Part shown: positions 1-9,496 of the stretch, one piece after another | Layout of the letters: each line of letters opens with the position of its first letter | How positions within the stretch are numbered: the stretch's first letter is position 1 | Assembly (NCBI GenBank): GCA_965227265.1 | Contig: OZ245738.1 | Location: forward strand, 434,001-498,000 | Direction of reading: 5' to 3' | Length of the DNA stretch: 64,000 nucleotides | Source of the DNA: UBA2336 sp965227265 | Lineage (GTDB): Bacteria; Bacteroidota; Bacteroidia; Cytophagales; Cyclobacteriaceae | Notes under the pieces: generated by a model | What the model was told of the DNA's origin: nothing | The model's database searches: none | What the model saw: only the letters and a program-made list of their open reading frames with translations | Translations under genes and position numbers: made by a program

Positions 1-195
1 TTTATTAATGATTTCCGTCTGGAAGAGGTGAAGATTAAGCTTGAAAATCACCGATTTAATCATTTTACAATTTCAGCTATCGCCATGGATTCCGGATTTA
101 AATCGGTGTCCGGATTCAATGATCTTTTCAAAAGACACATTGGGATGACCCCATCCAAATTTAGAGAACAGCGTCAGGTTAAAATGACCGCCTAG
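1..195 (+). CDS. AraC-family transcriptional regulator, C-terminal fragment (5' end outside window)
   Basis: The frame is open from base 1 and stops at TAG 193-195, leaving 64 residues. The visible part is the second helix-turn-helix of an AraC-type DNA-binding domain: a helix with SAIAMDSGFKSVSGFNDLFK followed by the characteristic GMTPSKFRE signature that closes these domains. The effector or sensor part lies outside the window, so the signal it responds to cannot be told. The next gene starts about 150 bp downstream on the same strand and shows no functional link. Confidence 0.85.
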   Translation, partial: FINDFRLEEVKIKLENHRFNHFTISAIAMDSGFKSVSGFNDLFKRHIGMTPSKFREQRQVKMTA

Positions 196-346
196 GACCT
201 AGTCGGCCCTCGTACACTATATATAGAGTGGCGAAGTGTGGCCAAAGCTTCAATAAGCGTTTTTTTAGCATCATTTTGTTCTCCAATCCTATCGGGACTG
301 AATACAGAGTGGCTATTGAACTCGTAATTGCTTACAAATGGCTACA

Positions 347-1789
347 ATGAAATTGAATCTCATACTTATCCTAATCCTGATAAGTCCTGTTCTAACTGCT
401 CAAAATCCGGCTAAATCGCCTGCTACTAACCCAGAAACATTTCCGGGTTGGATGGAAGATGCTAAGCTTATTTATCATCCTCCAAGCAATGCTATGCTTC
501 TCATAGGAGGTACTCCCATTATTCAGGATTCTGTTCAAAGTGATGTTTGGAAGTGGGATGAAAAAGGCTGGTCTAAAATTATTGCCGTTGGCCCCGGAGC
601 TCGGGTATTTTTCATGGGCGACTTAAATACGAAGACTAACGACATAACCCTGTTCGCAGGAGCTGGTCTTGGCCGGTTTAATTCCAACATGGGAGATCTC
701 TGGAAATTTGACGGCAAGAAGTGGTCAAGAATAATCAATAATGACATTGGCAGTCACGATCATTTTAAGATGGTTTATGCTGATCATCTGGATGCTTATG
801 TACTGTATGGAGGTAACAGAAATCATCAATTCGATACCAGCACATGGTTGATGCGTGATGGAATATTTACCAGAATGAACATCCATGGGCCTGGAATAAA
901 ATATCAATCAGCTATGGTCTATGATAAGCATAGAAAAAAAATTGTATTGTATGGAGGTGGTAAAAAACCTGATGAACTATGGGAATTTGATGGAAAGAAG
1001 TGGGAAAATATTATAACCGATATTAATCCCGGTGTAAAAATGTATCATCATATGGCGTATGATGATAATTTAAAGGCGGTTGTCTTGCATGGCGGACAAA
1101 TCAATCATCGGCCACTTGATCCTGAAAATTTACAAACTCCGGTTACATGGTTATGGAATGGTAGCGTGTGGAAGAAAATTTCAGAAGAAAAGTTATTTCC
1201 AATTGCGATAGGATACGATCCGACTCGGAAATCTGTACTCGCCTATGGGTTCAATGATGGAAATGAGAATAACCCAAGAAGCATACAATTGTGGGAACTT
1301 AAGAATTACACTTGGCGCTTATTGGCAGATTATGGAATCTGGAATACGATTGAGTACCTGGAAAAGTATCTAACCAGTAAACCCAATGATGTTAAGGCTC
1401 TCTATGTCTACGCCTATCGATTAAAATCGTCCAATCGCTTGTCCGAAGCCGAGATAACTTTTAAAAAAATAGCAGCTGATAAAACACCGGAACAAGCAAG
1501 TGTCTTGCGTGGATTGGTTGATGTCCTGAAAACTCAAGGTAAACTCACTGAAGCGGAAGATTATATTTCAAAACTTGAGCCTTTCACGAACAGGAATCGA
1601 ATGGCTACACAGTTTTATAATCTGGCTTGTGCGTATGCATTAGTTGGAGAAACTCAGGCTGCCTTTCGATGTTTGAATAGGGCTGTAGATTTTGGGTACG
1701 AAACAAAAAAGGATTATGAGAATGATACTGATCTTGAATCATTAAAATCAGATACGCAATGGAAAACTTTGCTAGAGAAATTAAAATAA
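347..1789 (+). CDS. Secreted Kelch-propeller / TPR protein, copy 1
   Basis: A signal peptide (MKLNLILILILISPVLTAQ) is followed by repeated units of the type 'LYGG...DLWKFDGKKW' over roughly residues 35-330, typical of Kelch or galactose-oxidase-like beta-propellers. The C-terminal 150 residues form TPR-like helices (SEAEITFKKIA, YNLACAYALVGETQAAF) and end in NDTDLESLKSDTQWKTLLEKLK. I chose ATG 347 because it begins directly at the signal peptide; an in-frame ATG lies nine bases upstream at 338. The next gene is a paralogue with the same architecture and almost the same C-terminus, so this is a tandem duplication. Probable role is extracytoplasmic protein binding; no catalytic residues are evident. 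Confidence 0.8.
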   Translation: MKLNLILILILISPVLTAQNPAKSPATNPETFPGWMEDAKLIYHPPSNAMLLIGGTPIIQDSVQSDVWKWDEKGWSKIIAVGPGARVFFMGDLNTKTNDITLFAGAGLGRFNSNMGDLWKFDGKKWSRIINNDIGSHDHFKMVYADHLDAYVLYGGNRNHQFDTSTWLMRDGIFTRMNIHGPGIKYQSAMVYDKHRKKIVLYGGGKKPDELWEFDGKKWENIITDINPGVKMYHHMAYDDNLKAVVLHGGQINHRPLDPENLQTPVTWLWNGSVWKKISEEKLFPIAIGYDPTRKSVLAYGFNDGNENNPRSIQLWELKNYTWRLLADYGIWNTIEYLEKYLTSKPNDVKALYVYAYRLKSSNRLSEAEITFKKIAADKTPEQASVLRGLVDVLKTQGKLTEAEDYISKLEPFTNRNRMATQFYNLACAYALVGETQAAFRCLNRAVDFGYETKKDYENDTDLESLKSDTQWKTLLEKLK

Positions 1790-1867
1790 TGGGTTGAAAT
1801 GAGTATGTAAGCGGAGCGGGAAAACAATGGAAGACTAACTAAATGTTCAAATTCAAAACACAATGAA

Positions 1868-3358
1868 ATGAAACAAGTTATAACGATCATGCTCTTATTA
1901 ATGGTGGCGGTTGTAGCAATTGGTCAACCTGCACCACGCCATAGAGAAGAAGTCACATTCGACTCCAATCGGAAAAGCTGGATAGTTTATGGAGGTGTTG
2001 AGCCAAAACTAAGAGGCGGTCAAACCTTTCCGACTGATGTAAACGAGTGGTCTGGATCATCGTGGAATAAATACAGTTCTTCCGGCCCCGCTACAGGACC
2101 CTATAATATCATCATGCTCTATAATGCTAGTGAAAAAAATACAGTTTTTATTAGCAGCGATACGATTCAGTCGGTTTGGAAGTGGGATGGTAAGGAGTGG
2201 AAATCTGCCGGCAAAAATGCGACAGCCTTACGAGAGATTGAAGCGTGCTATGATCCTCACCAAAAAAGAGTACTTATTTATGGAAATATAAACAGACCTG
2301 GAGTGCCTGAATATGGACTTTGGGAATTTAAAGCCAACACCTTTAAAAAAATCTCTGGAAAGACTCCCGCTTTTTCCACGTCTGAATTTGCTCCTTTTGA
2401 AATAGCATTTGATGTAAAGCGAAAGTCGCTGGTACTGCCTACCTGGGAAAATGGAAAATCGGTTGTATGGGAATGGCAAAACGAACAATGGGTAAAGACA
2501 ATTTGTGAAGGCGATTTTCCTAGTTATCGATTTTATTTCTCATTAGCGTATCATGAAAAAGAAGGAGTAACCTATCTCTTTGGTGGCCGCAATAATACAA
2601 ATGCTTTCCTGAATGACTTTTGGAAATGGGATGGCAAAAATTGGTCTAAGGTTGAGTCAAAAGAAGCTCCTTCCATGCGGTGCGCAACTACGCTGGAGTA
2701 TGGTAACGATGAGCTTATTCTTTACGGAGGTGTTGCTGAATGGGGCAGTACGAATGAGATGTGGCAATGGAAGAATGGAAATTGGAAACTTCTCAATGGT
2801 GAGTATGCAATGGATGGCAAAAGAAAATTGGATTCTTTAAAATTTCTACTGTCAAAATATCCAACAGAAGGAAATCTTTATTATGAATACGCTTCCCTTA
2901 CGGACCGCATGACCAATCAAAAGTCAGAGGTTGAGCAAGCTTATAGAAAGGCAGTAGAGCTCAATGCTGCTCAACCGATCCACCTATTTTACCTGGTCGA
3001 TTTTTTATATAAGCAAAATAAACCCAGAGAAGCAGAAAACTATTTAACCAAGGCACTTGCTAATCATAATTCAAGAGATTTTTATGCTACGGTTGGTCGT
3101 GTTTTATTGAGAATCGGAAAGTATGCTGAAGGAATTCCCTTTTATGAAAAGGCAAACGAGATGGAGCCAAAGGCAGGCGACTTCTATAATGTGGCTTGCG
3201 CCTATTCTCTGGTTGGTAATAAAGATAAAGCATTTGAAAACCTTAATCGCGCAGCCGATTCGGGTTACGATACAAGAAGCAATTTTGAAAACGATACTGA
3301 TCTGGAATCTCTGAAGTCAGACCCCCGGTGGAAGGTTTTGTTGGAGAAATTGAAATAA
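1868..3358 (+). CDS. Secreted Kelch-propeller / TPR protein, copy 2
   Basis: This 496-residue paralogue of the preceding gene has a signal peptide (MKQVITIMLLLMVAVVAIGQ), Kelch-type blades with GG and W-KWDGK-W motifs over about residues 25-310, then TPR-like repeats (QAYRKAVELNAAQ, YFTKAL-type helices). It ends NDTDLESLKSDPRWKVLLEKLK, nearly identical to copy 1. The propeller parts have diverged much more than the C-terminal tail, which suggests the TPR tail is under stronger constraint. The two genes are 78 bp apart on the same strand and could be cotranscribed. Function unknown. Confidence 0.8.
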   Translation: MKQVITIMLLLMVAVVAIGQPAPRHREEVTFDSNRKSWIVYGGVEPKLRGGQTFPTDVNEWSGSSWNKYSSSGPATGPYNIIMLYNASEKNTVFISSDTIQSVWKWDGKEWKSAGKNATALREIEACYDPHQKRVLIYGNINRPGVPEYGLWEFKANTFKKISGKTPAFSTSEFAPFEIAFDVKRKSLVLPTWENGKSVVWEWQNEQWVKTICEGDFPSYRFYFSLAYHEKEGVTYLFGGRNNTNAFLNDFWKWDGKNWSKVESKEAPSMRCATTLEYGNDELILYGGVAEWGSTNEMWQWKNGNWKLLNGEYAMDGKRKLDSLKFLLSKYPTEGNLYYEYASLTDRMTNQKSEVEQAYRKAVELNAAQPIHLFYLVDFLYKQNKPREAENYLTKALANHNSRDFYATVGRVLLRIGKYAEGIPFYEKANEMEPKAGDFYNVACAYSLVGNKDKAFENLNRAADSGYDTRSNFENDTDLESLKSDPRWKVLLEKLK

Positions 3359-3738
3359 TTATTGAACACACGTATGCAACGCAGGAACTTCTTGTATTAT
3401 GTTACCGCTATAGCATCAGCCTTGCCATCGCTGCCCGCTAAGGTAGTTGGTTCTTCGTTCTCTGCTAACTGCTATACGGATGCTAATGTACAAGAACCAT
3501 TCTCGCGAAGGAGAAGGCTGAGGCAAGAATAAAAATGTAACAATATTAGATGTTTGAAAAAGTACGATAGTATCTACCGTATCGAACATCGATAAATCAA
3601 TTATATGTTATTATGAAAAATATCGGTAACACATTCGGGCGAGTATTCTCAGTTAAATCATACACACGATAGGGGTATTTTGAATTCAATTCAAGACTAA
3701 AAGCTTGGGAAGCCGTATCTTGTATTTCAATCAATCCT
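3359..3738. other. Non-coding gap, no recognised element
   Basis: 380 bp between the second Kelch-TPR gene and the next secreted protein. I see no open frame with coding character, no convincing terminator and no RNA gene. The stretch has higher GC at 3400-3520 than its flanks, but I could not match it to any family. Confidence 0.4.
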
Positions 3739-4401
3739 ATGAGAAATTTTAAAATTGTTGCAACAGGATTTTTTATTCTGCTGGTGACTTCAGCTTTTTC
3801 ACAAAGCACCCAGGTGTTCGACCTTTCAAAATTGTCGAAGAGTAAGGGCATAGATGTTTTTAACCGAGAACTTACTACCATTACCGATGGATCTCGTTCC
3901 GGTATCCGATTAAGCAAGAATGAGGGTGAAGGCATAGCCTGGATAAAAGGCGTTGAGCTTGCCAATGGAATTATAGAATTTGATGTTCGCGGAGAGGATG
4001 TGAAACAACGCAGCTTTGTCGGAATTGCTTTTCACGGTAAAGATAATGCAACCTTTGATGCGATATATTTTCGTCCCTTTCAATTTAAAGAGCAAAACGA
4101 AGTGTTAAGAAGTCATGGTATACAATACATTTCTCTTCCGGATTTTACGTGGAGAGTTTTGCGCGAGAAATTTCCAGATAAATATGAACATGCTGTTGAC
4201 CCCACTCCGGATCCAAACTCATGGGTAAGAACGCGCGTGGTTATTAAAGAAACTACAATCTCTGTGTACGTCAATGAAAGTTCTGAGCCAACCCTAGTTG
4301 TTGAAAAATTAACACGACTTAAGACGGGTGCTGTTGGATTATATGTGGCTGATGTTTCAGGTGGAGATTTCGCAAACCTTACGATTACCAAGACTGATTA
4401 G
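3739..4401 (+). CDS. Secreted laminin-G/concanavalin-like domain protein
   Basis: A signal peptide (MRNFKIVATGFFILLVTSAFSQ) precedes one beta-rich domain of about 195 residues. Segments such as ANGIIEFDVRGEDV, SFVGIAFHGKD, FDAIYFRPFQF and VGLYVADVSGGDFANLTI match the jelly-roll pattern of LamG/concanavalin-like (DUF1080-type) domains, which bind or hydrolyse sugars. No catalytic pair can be assigned, so this may be only a binding domain. It is convergent with the amidohydrolase gene, separated by a 200-bp gap holding a possible shared terminator. Confidence 0.65.
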   Translation: MRNFKIVATGFFILLVTSAFSQSTQVFDLSKLSKSKGIDVFNRELTTITDGSRSGIRLSKNEGEGIAWIKGVELANGIIEFDVRGEDVKQRSFVGIAFHGKDNATFDAIYFRPFQFKEQNEVLRSHGIQYISLPDFTWRVLREKFPDKYEHAVDPTPDPNSWVRTRVVIKETTISVYVNESSEPTLVVEKLTRLKTGAVGLYVADVSGGDFANLTITKTD

Positions 4402-4432
4402 AAGAGTTTTTTTAAAATCAGACTTCCAACTA

Positions 4433-4458
4433 GTTTATAAACCGTTTGGTTTTTAAAC
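4433..4458. terminator. Possible bidirectional terminator hairpin between convergent genes
   Basis: Arms GTTTATAAACC and GGTTTTTAAAC pair over 11 positions with one mismatch around a 4-base loop. The hairpin sits between the stops of two convergent genes (4401 and 4602). It is AT-rich, so the prediction is weak. Confidence 0.35.
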
Positions 4459-4601
4459 TCAGCAATAAAAATTTTAACTGCTATATATTTATATATTGCG
4501 ATTAAGAGTTTTAAGAAATCCTTTAACGTTGAATCCCTTAAAAACTGTTAAGGAAAATTCTGAAAAATATCTTCGGGAACTTGGTGCGGGCTAGTTGTCT
4601 T

Positions 4602-6011
4602 CTAAAGACCTAATGATTTAGCTTCTTCTAATAATCGATCAAGCGTAGCTTTATCGTACCATTTTCCCTGACTGAATACACCTTTAATTTCTCTCGTGTT
4701 CTTTACGTCTTCCAGTGGATTTTTATCAAGTAATAGTAAATCAGCTTCTTTCCCTACGGTAACAGTACCTTTTTGATTAACTAACCCCAGGTAGGTTGCC
4801 GGATTGATGGTTGCAGTTTGTAAGGCTCCGTATGGTGTAATACCTGTTTTCACAAGATTTTCAAGTTCATCGTGCAGCGCAAATCCTGAAACTAAAAACC
4901 ATTGCGGTGAATCTGAGCCTGCCATCAATGGAACCCCAGCGTTCCATAAAGCAGCGATTATTTTATTTCGAACAGAGATATACTTTTTTCGACTCTCTTC
5001 AGGCGGTGGATTTGTCCAGTACATTTTCTTTACTTTCCAGGCGTATTCTTTAAGTATAGTTGGTACATATTGAAAGGGTACACTTTGTTTTACATACTCT
5101 TCATCAATGCCCGTGGCAAAAAATGAATAGGAGAAATAGTTAGTTGGGGTTACATAAATTCCGGCATCTTTAACTTGCTTCACCAGTGACGGAATTTTAG
5201 ATTCATCCAGATGCGGTACAGTAGCCCAGGCTTTTTTTCTCCAGATATTCATATCGGATACACTCTGCCCATGATTGTAGGAAGTATCGGGTAGTAGCAT
5301 ATCAATAAATTCATCCAGATGTTCGATCTGCTGTTTTGCAGCAAGCGCAGCTGGAAGCTTTACTAATGGTCCAACATGTCCGGTTACCCGTAAATTCACT
5401 TCTTTAGCTGTTTTAATAATGGCGTCATACACATCACGTTTCACCATAAAGGTGATTTTGATGGCATCATATCCTTCTGCTTTAAATCTTCGTACAGCCT
5501 TCTCAGCTTCTTCAGGTGTATGGCAAAGGAATTCAAAAGGACTATCAGCAGATCCCTCTCCGACAAAGGGAACACTTACAACGAGTAATTGCGGACCAGT
5601 CCATACCTGCTTTTTTACTTTTTCCTTGACTTCCAGGTAAGCTGGGTGGCCGCCTTCAATACGCACAGTAGTTAATCCGTTTGCCAGCATGAGTTTCAAT
5701 TCCTGTTCGCATGTATTTACATTGTTGCCTTGCTCGTAAAAGAAGTGAGCGTGCATATCAAATAAACCTGGCATCAGGTATTTACCTGTTCCATCAATGA
5801 GTGTTGCGTTTGCAGGAATTTTTATTCTTTTGAGATCACCTAGCTGCTTAATCTTTCCATTTTCAATTAGCACCGTTTGGTTCGGAAGGCTGACTTCTTT
5901 ATCCATGGGTATAACCGTAACGTTTTTTACGGCATAGGTTTGACCTGTTGCAGAAAATATTATTAAGAAGATGTAACCAAGAAGGAGTGAGTATACTTTA
6001 ACTGATTTCAT
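4602..6011 (-). CDS. Exported amidohydrolase (imidazolonepropionase-like)
   Basis: A 469-residue metal-dependent hydrolase of the amidohydrolase superfamily. The signal peptide ends near ATGQ (residues 20-24). A beta-sandwich N-terminus contains DGTGKYLMPGLFD, directly followed by the metal-binding HxH (H87, H89 in DMHAHFF). Later come the further metal histidines in GHVGP and QQIEHLDEF and the catalytic aspartate in MAGSDSP. The C-terminus (GTVTVGKEADLLLLDKNPLEDV) is the standard closing strand set. Such exported enzymes are often annotated as Xaa-Pro dipeptidase-like or imidazolonepropionase-like, but substrate cannot be read from sequence. It is transcribed away from the M61 peptidase gene. 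Confidence 0.85.
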   Translation of the reverse strand: MKSVKVYSLLLGYIFLIIFSATGQTYAVKNVTVIPMDKEVSLPNQTVLIENGKIKQLGDLKRIKIPANATLIDGTGKYLMPGLFDMHAHFFYEQGNNVNTCEQELKLMLANGLTTVRIEGGHPAYLEVKEKVKKQVWTGPQLLVVSVPFVGEGSADSPFEFLCHTPEEAEKAVRRFKAEGYDAIKITFMVKRDVYDAIIKTAKEVNLRVTGHVGPLVKLPAALAAKQQIEHLDEFIDMLLPDTSYNHGQSVSDMNIWRKKAWATVPHLDESKIPSLVKQVKDAGIYVTPTNYFSYSFFATGIDEEYVKQSVPFQYVPTILKEYAWKVKKMYWTNPPPEESRKKYISVRNKIIAALWNAGVPLMAGSDSPQWFLVSGFALHDELENLVKTGITPYGALQTATINPATYLGLVNQKGTVTVGKEADLLLLDKNPLEDVKNTREIKGVFSQGKWYDKATLDRLLEEAKSLGL

Positions 6012-6269
6012 ATCAGGATTGTTTGAAAGATTAATCCTGTAAAAGAATAAATTTCAGCGATAGAAATTTACGAGGTTATAATCTTTTTAAACCTTCTGTA
6101 AAAAATCTGTCCTTTTAGTTGAAAATTCATGTACCTTTTTCGCGGCTCTAAGTATTACATGTAAGTATTAATACTGTAAGAAAGTGCTGACGAATTGAAT
6201 TTTTAAAAATCAACCCAGTAGGGTGATATTTTATAATTTAACTAACAAGTATCCACAAATCAAAGTAAT

Positions 6270-8177
6270 ATGAAGTCTTATAAACTAGTAATTAGCGCTT
6301 TTCTTACGCTTAACGTTTTGTTGACCTACGCTCAATCCAGCAAATTGGAGTATCAATATACGGTCGATCTCACCCGTGTAGTAGAAGACAGGCTATACGT
6401 TGAATTATCCACACCAAAAATCACGACCTCCGAGACAATGTTCTATTTGCCCAAAATGATTCCGGGCACGTATCAAATTGCTGACTTTGGTCGATTTGTT
6501 TATGAGCTTAAAGCGTTGGATAAAAAGGGAAATCCTTTGCTGGTTGAAAAAATCGGAGAGAACAGCTGGAAAATAAAAGACGCGCAAAAGCTTACTAAAA
6601 TCACTTATTGGATTGATGACGTGATTGATACTCCTAAAGAAGGCCCGACTATTTACCCAATGGCGGCAACAAATATTGAAGAAGGGAAAAATTTCGTAAT
6701 CAATACGGGTGGTTTCTTCGGATATTTTGATGGGAATAAGGATGTTCCGTTTAACATTAATGTTATTAAGGACAAAGAATTTTACGGTTCTACAGGATTA
6801 ATTGCTACTCGTACAGATGAGCCTGTTACAGTATTAAAACTGGAGCGAAAACCTGAAAATGCCAACAAGCGTGTTGACAGGTACCAGGTAGAGAATTACG
6901 ACCGACTCATAGACTCTCCATTGATGTACGCAAAGCCTGACACGGCTGTGATTCGAGTAGCCAACGCGGAGGTATTGATTAGCTGCTATTCACCTACGCA
7001 AAAAATAACGGCAAAAGAGATAGCTGAAACATTGAGAGAAGTTCTCATGGCTCAAAAAGAATATCTAGGAGGAACATTGCCCGTTGATAAGTATGCCTTT
7101 ATTTTTTATTTCACCGACAAACCGATTACATCGTATGGTGCGCTCGAGCATTCATACTCATCTTTTTACTACATGCCGGAAGAGACGTTGGCAGAGATGA
7201 AACAACAGTTGCGTGACTTTGCAGCGCATGAATTTTTTCATATTGTAACTCCGTTAACTATCCATTCTCAGGAAATACACAAATTTAACTTTAATGAACC
7301 TGAGATGTCAAAGCATCTTTGGCTTTATGAAGGTGTAACAGAATATTTTGCAGGAAACGTTCAGGTTAAATATGGTTTGATTACACCTCAACAGTATCTC
7401 ACTATTATCCACGATAAAATTCAAACGGCAACATATTTTAAAAATGATGTGCCATTTACCGACATCAGTAAATTTACGCTGGAAAAATATGGAGATCAGT
7501 TCCTCAATGTTTATCTGAAAGGTGCCTTGATCGGTATGTGTATCGATATAAAATTGAGAAAGCTTTCCAATGGTAAATACGGACTTCAGAACCTGATTGC
7601 CGACCTCTCCAAAAAGTACGGTAAAAATCAGGCATTTAATGACGAAGAGCTTTTTACAGTGATTGAAAAACTTACCTATCCGGAGATCGGTGATTTTTTA
7701 AGAAAATCTGTTGGAGGATCAGAGCCACTTCCATTTAAAGATGTTTTAGAACTTGCGGGAGTAGAGTATATCGATCAGCGTGATGGATCTGCATTATCAT
7801 TAGGATTTAGTAATTCTGCGCTCGCTGACTATGAGTTGGAAGGTAAAACTTATCTCAGCATTGCTAAAATAGAGGGCATGAATGATCAGGGTAAATTGCT
7901 TGGATTCCAGGTAGGCGACATTCTTGTGAAAATAAATGGCGAGGAAATTCCGAGTGAAGGAAGAGGCAGATTTTATCAGAAACAATTCGCTGGACTTAAA
8001 GAGGGTGGAACGCTTTCGTATTCGCTACTCAGGAAGGATCAATCCGGAACATATAAATCCGTAGAAGTAAGTGCTCCAATAATTAGAGTTAAATCTATCG
8101 ACAGACATATCGTTAGCTTTAAAGAAAATCCTTCTCCCGAACAACTTACCGTAAGAAATTCATGGTTATCTAAGTAA
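6270..8177 (+). CDS. M61-family metallopeptidase with C-terminal PDZ domain
   Basis: 635 residues with a signal peptide (MKSYKLVISAFLTLNVLLTYAQ). The zinc site is the HEFFH motif at residues 320-324, with the downstream glutamate E354 in LWLYEGVTEYF, as in glycyl aminopeptidases of family M61. The N-terminal third is the family's beta-sandwich; about residues 510-610 contain a PDZ-like domain (LGFQVGDILVKINGEEI). The acidic and polar residues needed for activity are present, so it is probably active in the periplasm. It is followed 25 bp later by the DUF2911 gene and may form an operon with it. Confidence 0.88.
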   Translation: MKSYKLVISAFLTLNVLLTYAQSSKLEYQYTVDLTRVVEDRLYVELSTPKITTSETMFYLPKMIPGTYQIADFGRFVYELKALDKKGNPLLVEKIGENSWKIKDAQKLTKITYWIDDVIDTPKEGPTIYPMAATNIEEGKNFVINTGGFFGYFDGNKDVPFNINVIKDKEFYGSTGLIATRTDEPVTVLKLERKPENANKRVDRYQVENYDRLIDSPLMYAKPDTAVIRVANAEVLISCYSPTQKITAKEIAETLREVLMAQKEYLGGTLPVDKYAFIFYFTDKPITSYGALEHSYSSFYYMPEETLAEMKQQLRDFAAHEFFHIVTPLTIHSQEIHKFNFNEPEMSKHLWLYEGVTEYFAGNVQVKYGLITPQQYLTIIHDKIQTATYFKNDVPFTDISKFTLEKYGDQFLNVYLKGALIGMCIDIKLRKLSNGKYGLQNLIADLSKKYGKNQAFNDEELFTVIEKLTYPEIGDFLRKSVGGSEPLPFKDVLELAGVEYIDQRDGSALSLGFSNSALADYELEGKTYLSIAKIEGMNDQGKLLGFQVGDILVKINGEEIPSEGRGRFYQKQFAGLKEGGTLSYSLLRKDQSGTYKSVEVSAPIIRVKSIDRHIVSFKENPSPEQLTVRNSWLSK

Positions 8178-8202
8178 TCGTGAATCACCAGCGATAAGAA
8201 AT

Positions 8203-9315
8203 ATGAAAAAATTATTACCCACAGCAGTATTGATGTTGGCGATTGCGGTGTCATCATTTGCTCAGGTTCAACCGCTAACAGTGGTTCCCGATGGGGGAAA
8301 TAGAAAAGCCTCCACATCGGAACAAATTGGTATTGTAAAGATTGTAATTAACTATAGTCGCCCGGGTGTGAAAGGCCGGGAAGGTCAAATCTGGAACACA
8401 CCGGTAGCACATTATGGTTTTGTAGACCTGGGTCATGGAACAAGCACCGCTGCTCCTTGGCGTGCAGGCGCAAATGAAAATACCACACTATCATTTTCGC
8501 ATCCTGTTAAAATTGAAGGTAAAGATTTACCAGCCGGGAACTATGGCTTTTTTATAAGCTTAGGTGAAGAAGAGAGTGAACTTATATTTTCTAAGGTAAA
8601 TAATTCGTGGGGGAGCTTTTATTATGATCCGGCTGAAGATGCACTCCGTGTAAAAGTAAAAAATCAGAAGCTTGACAAAAGTATAGAATGGCTTAAGTAT
8701 GATTTTACAGATCAAACCGATAACTCAGCTGTCATTGCATTATCGTGGGAAAAACGTTTGATACCGTTTAAGGTTGAAGCCGATGTTCAGGCGCTTCAAC
8801 TCGCATCCTTCAAAAGTGAATTTCGTACTACCCGTCCGTACTACGACTTTATTCAAGCGGCAAATTATTGCCTGGAGAATAATATCGAGCTTGATCAGGC
8901 ATTGGCCTGGATGGATCGTGCGATTAGTTTTCGCGTAATGGGAGAGAAAAATTTCCGAACGCTTATTACAAAAACCATGATTTTGATAAAGCTAAACCGA
9001 ATTGATGAAGCTAAGAAAATAGCAGATGAAACTGTTCAGCTCAACAATGATATGCTAGACATGCACTTCTTTGGCCGACAGTTGCTCTCAATGAAACAGA
9101 TTGACCTTGCCGCTAAATTTCTCGAAGCTAACTATAGCAGATACCCGAAAGAATCAACTACTAATGTTGGAATGGCAAGACTTTACTCCGCGCAAGGCAA
9201 CTATAAAAAAGCTTTAGTACATATGAAGGCTGCATTACCAAAAGCTCTTCCGACTGGCAAAGCCAATATTGAGGCGATGATTAAAAAGCTGGAAGGAAAT
9301 AAGGATATAAATTAA
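8203..9315 (+). CDS. DUF2911 domain protein with TPR-like C-terminus
   Basis: 370 residues. After a signal peptide (MKKLLPTAVLMLAIAVSSFAQ) comes a DUF2911 domain covering about residues 25-190, recognisable from VKIVINYSRPGVKGRE, WRAGANENTTLSFSHPV and LPAGNYGFFISL. The remaining 180 residues are helical TPR-type repeats (ALAWMDRAISF, NVGMARLYSAQGNYKKALVHM). The family is widespread and secreted in Bacteroidota, with unknown biochemical function. Position immediately after the M61 peptidase suggests cotranscription. Confidence 0.82.
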   Translation: MKKLLPTAVLMLAIAVSSFAQVQPLTVVPDGGNRKASTSEQIGIVKIVINYSRPGVKGREGQIWNTPVAHYGFVDLGHGTSTAAPWRAGANENTTLSFSHPVKIEGKDLPAGNYGFFISLGEEESELIFSKVNNSWGSFYYDPAEDALRVKVKNQKLDKSIEWLKYDFTDQTDNSAVIALSWEKRLIPFKVEADVQALQLASFKSEFRTTRPYYDFIQAANYCLENNIELDQALAWMDRAISFRVMGEKNFRTLITKTMILIKLNRIDEAKKIADETVQLNNDMLDMHFFGRQLLSMKQIDLAAKFLEANYSRYPKESTTNVGMARLYSAQGNYKKALVHMKAALPKALPTGKANIEAMIKKLEGNKDIN

Positions 9316-9379
9316 GATTCAGATATACGTTTAGTGCAACCTCACGAGATAATAGTGTGTCCTTAAGCGATCAGTTTAG

Positions 9380-9395
9380 TCCGTCTGCGGACGGA
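9380..9395. other. Short GC-rich hairpin upstream of permease gene
   Basis: TCCGTC and GACGGA form a 6-bp stem with a 4-base loop (TGCG) in an otherwise AT-rich gap. There is no U tract directly after it, so it is not a standard intrinsic terminator. Confidence 0.3.
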
Positions 9396-9496
9396 TTGTA
9401 ATCTCTTCTCTTCGAAATTGATTGAATATCATCTGTGCGTCTGATTGGCATAATTGTTAATGCTTGAGATTAATAATAGACCTAACCCCAAATACA

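Noticed and set aside
3359..3738. Small RNA or riboswitch in the 380-bp gap
   Set aside because: No recognisable conserved motif, stable stem set or terminator; nothing beyond chance pairing.
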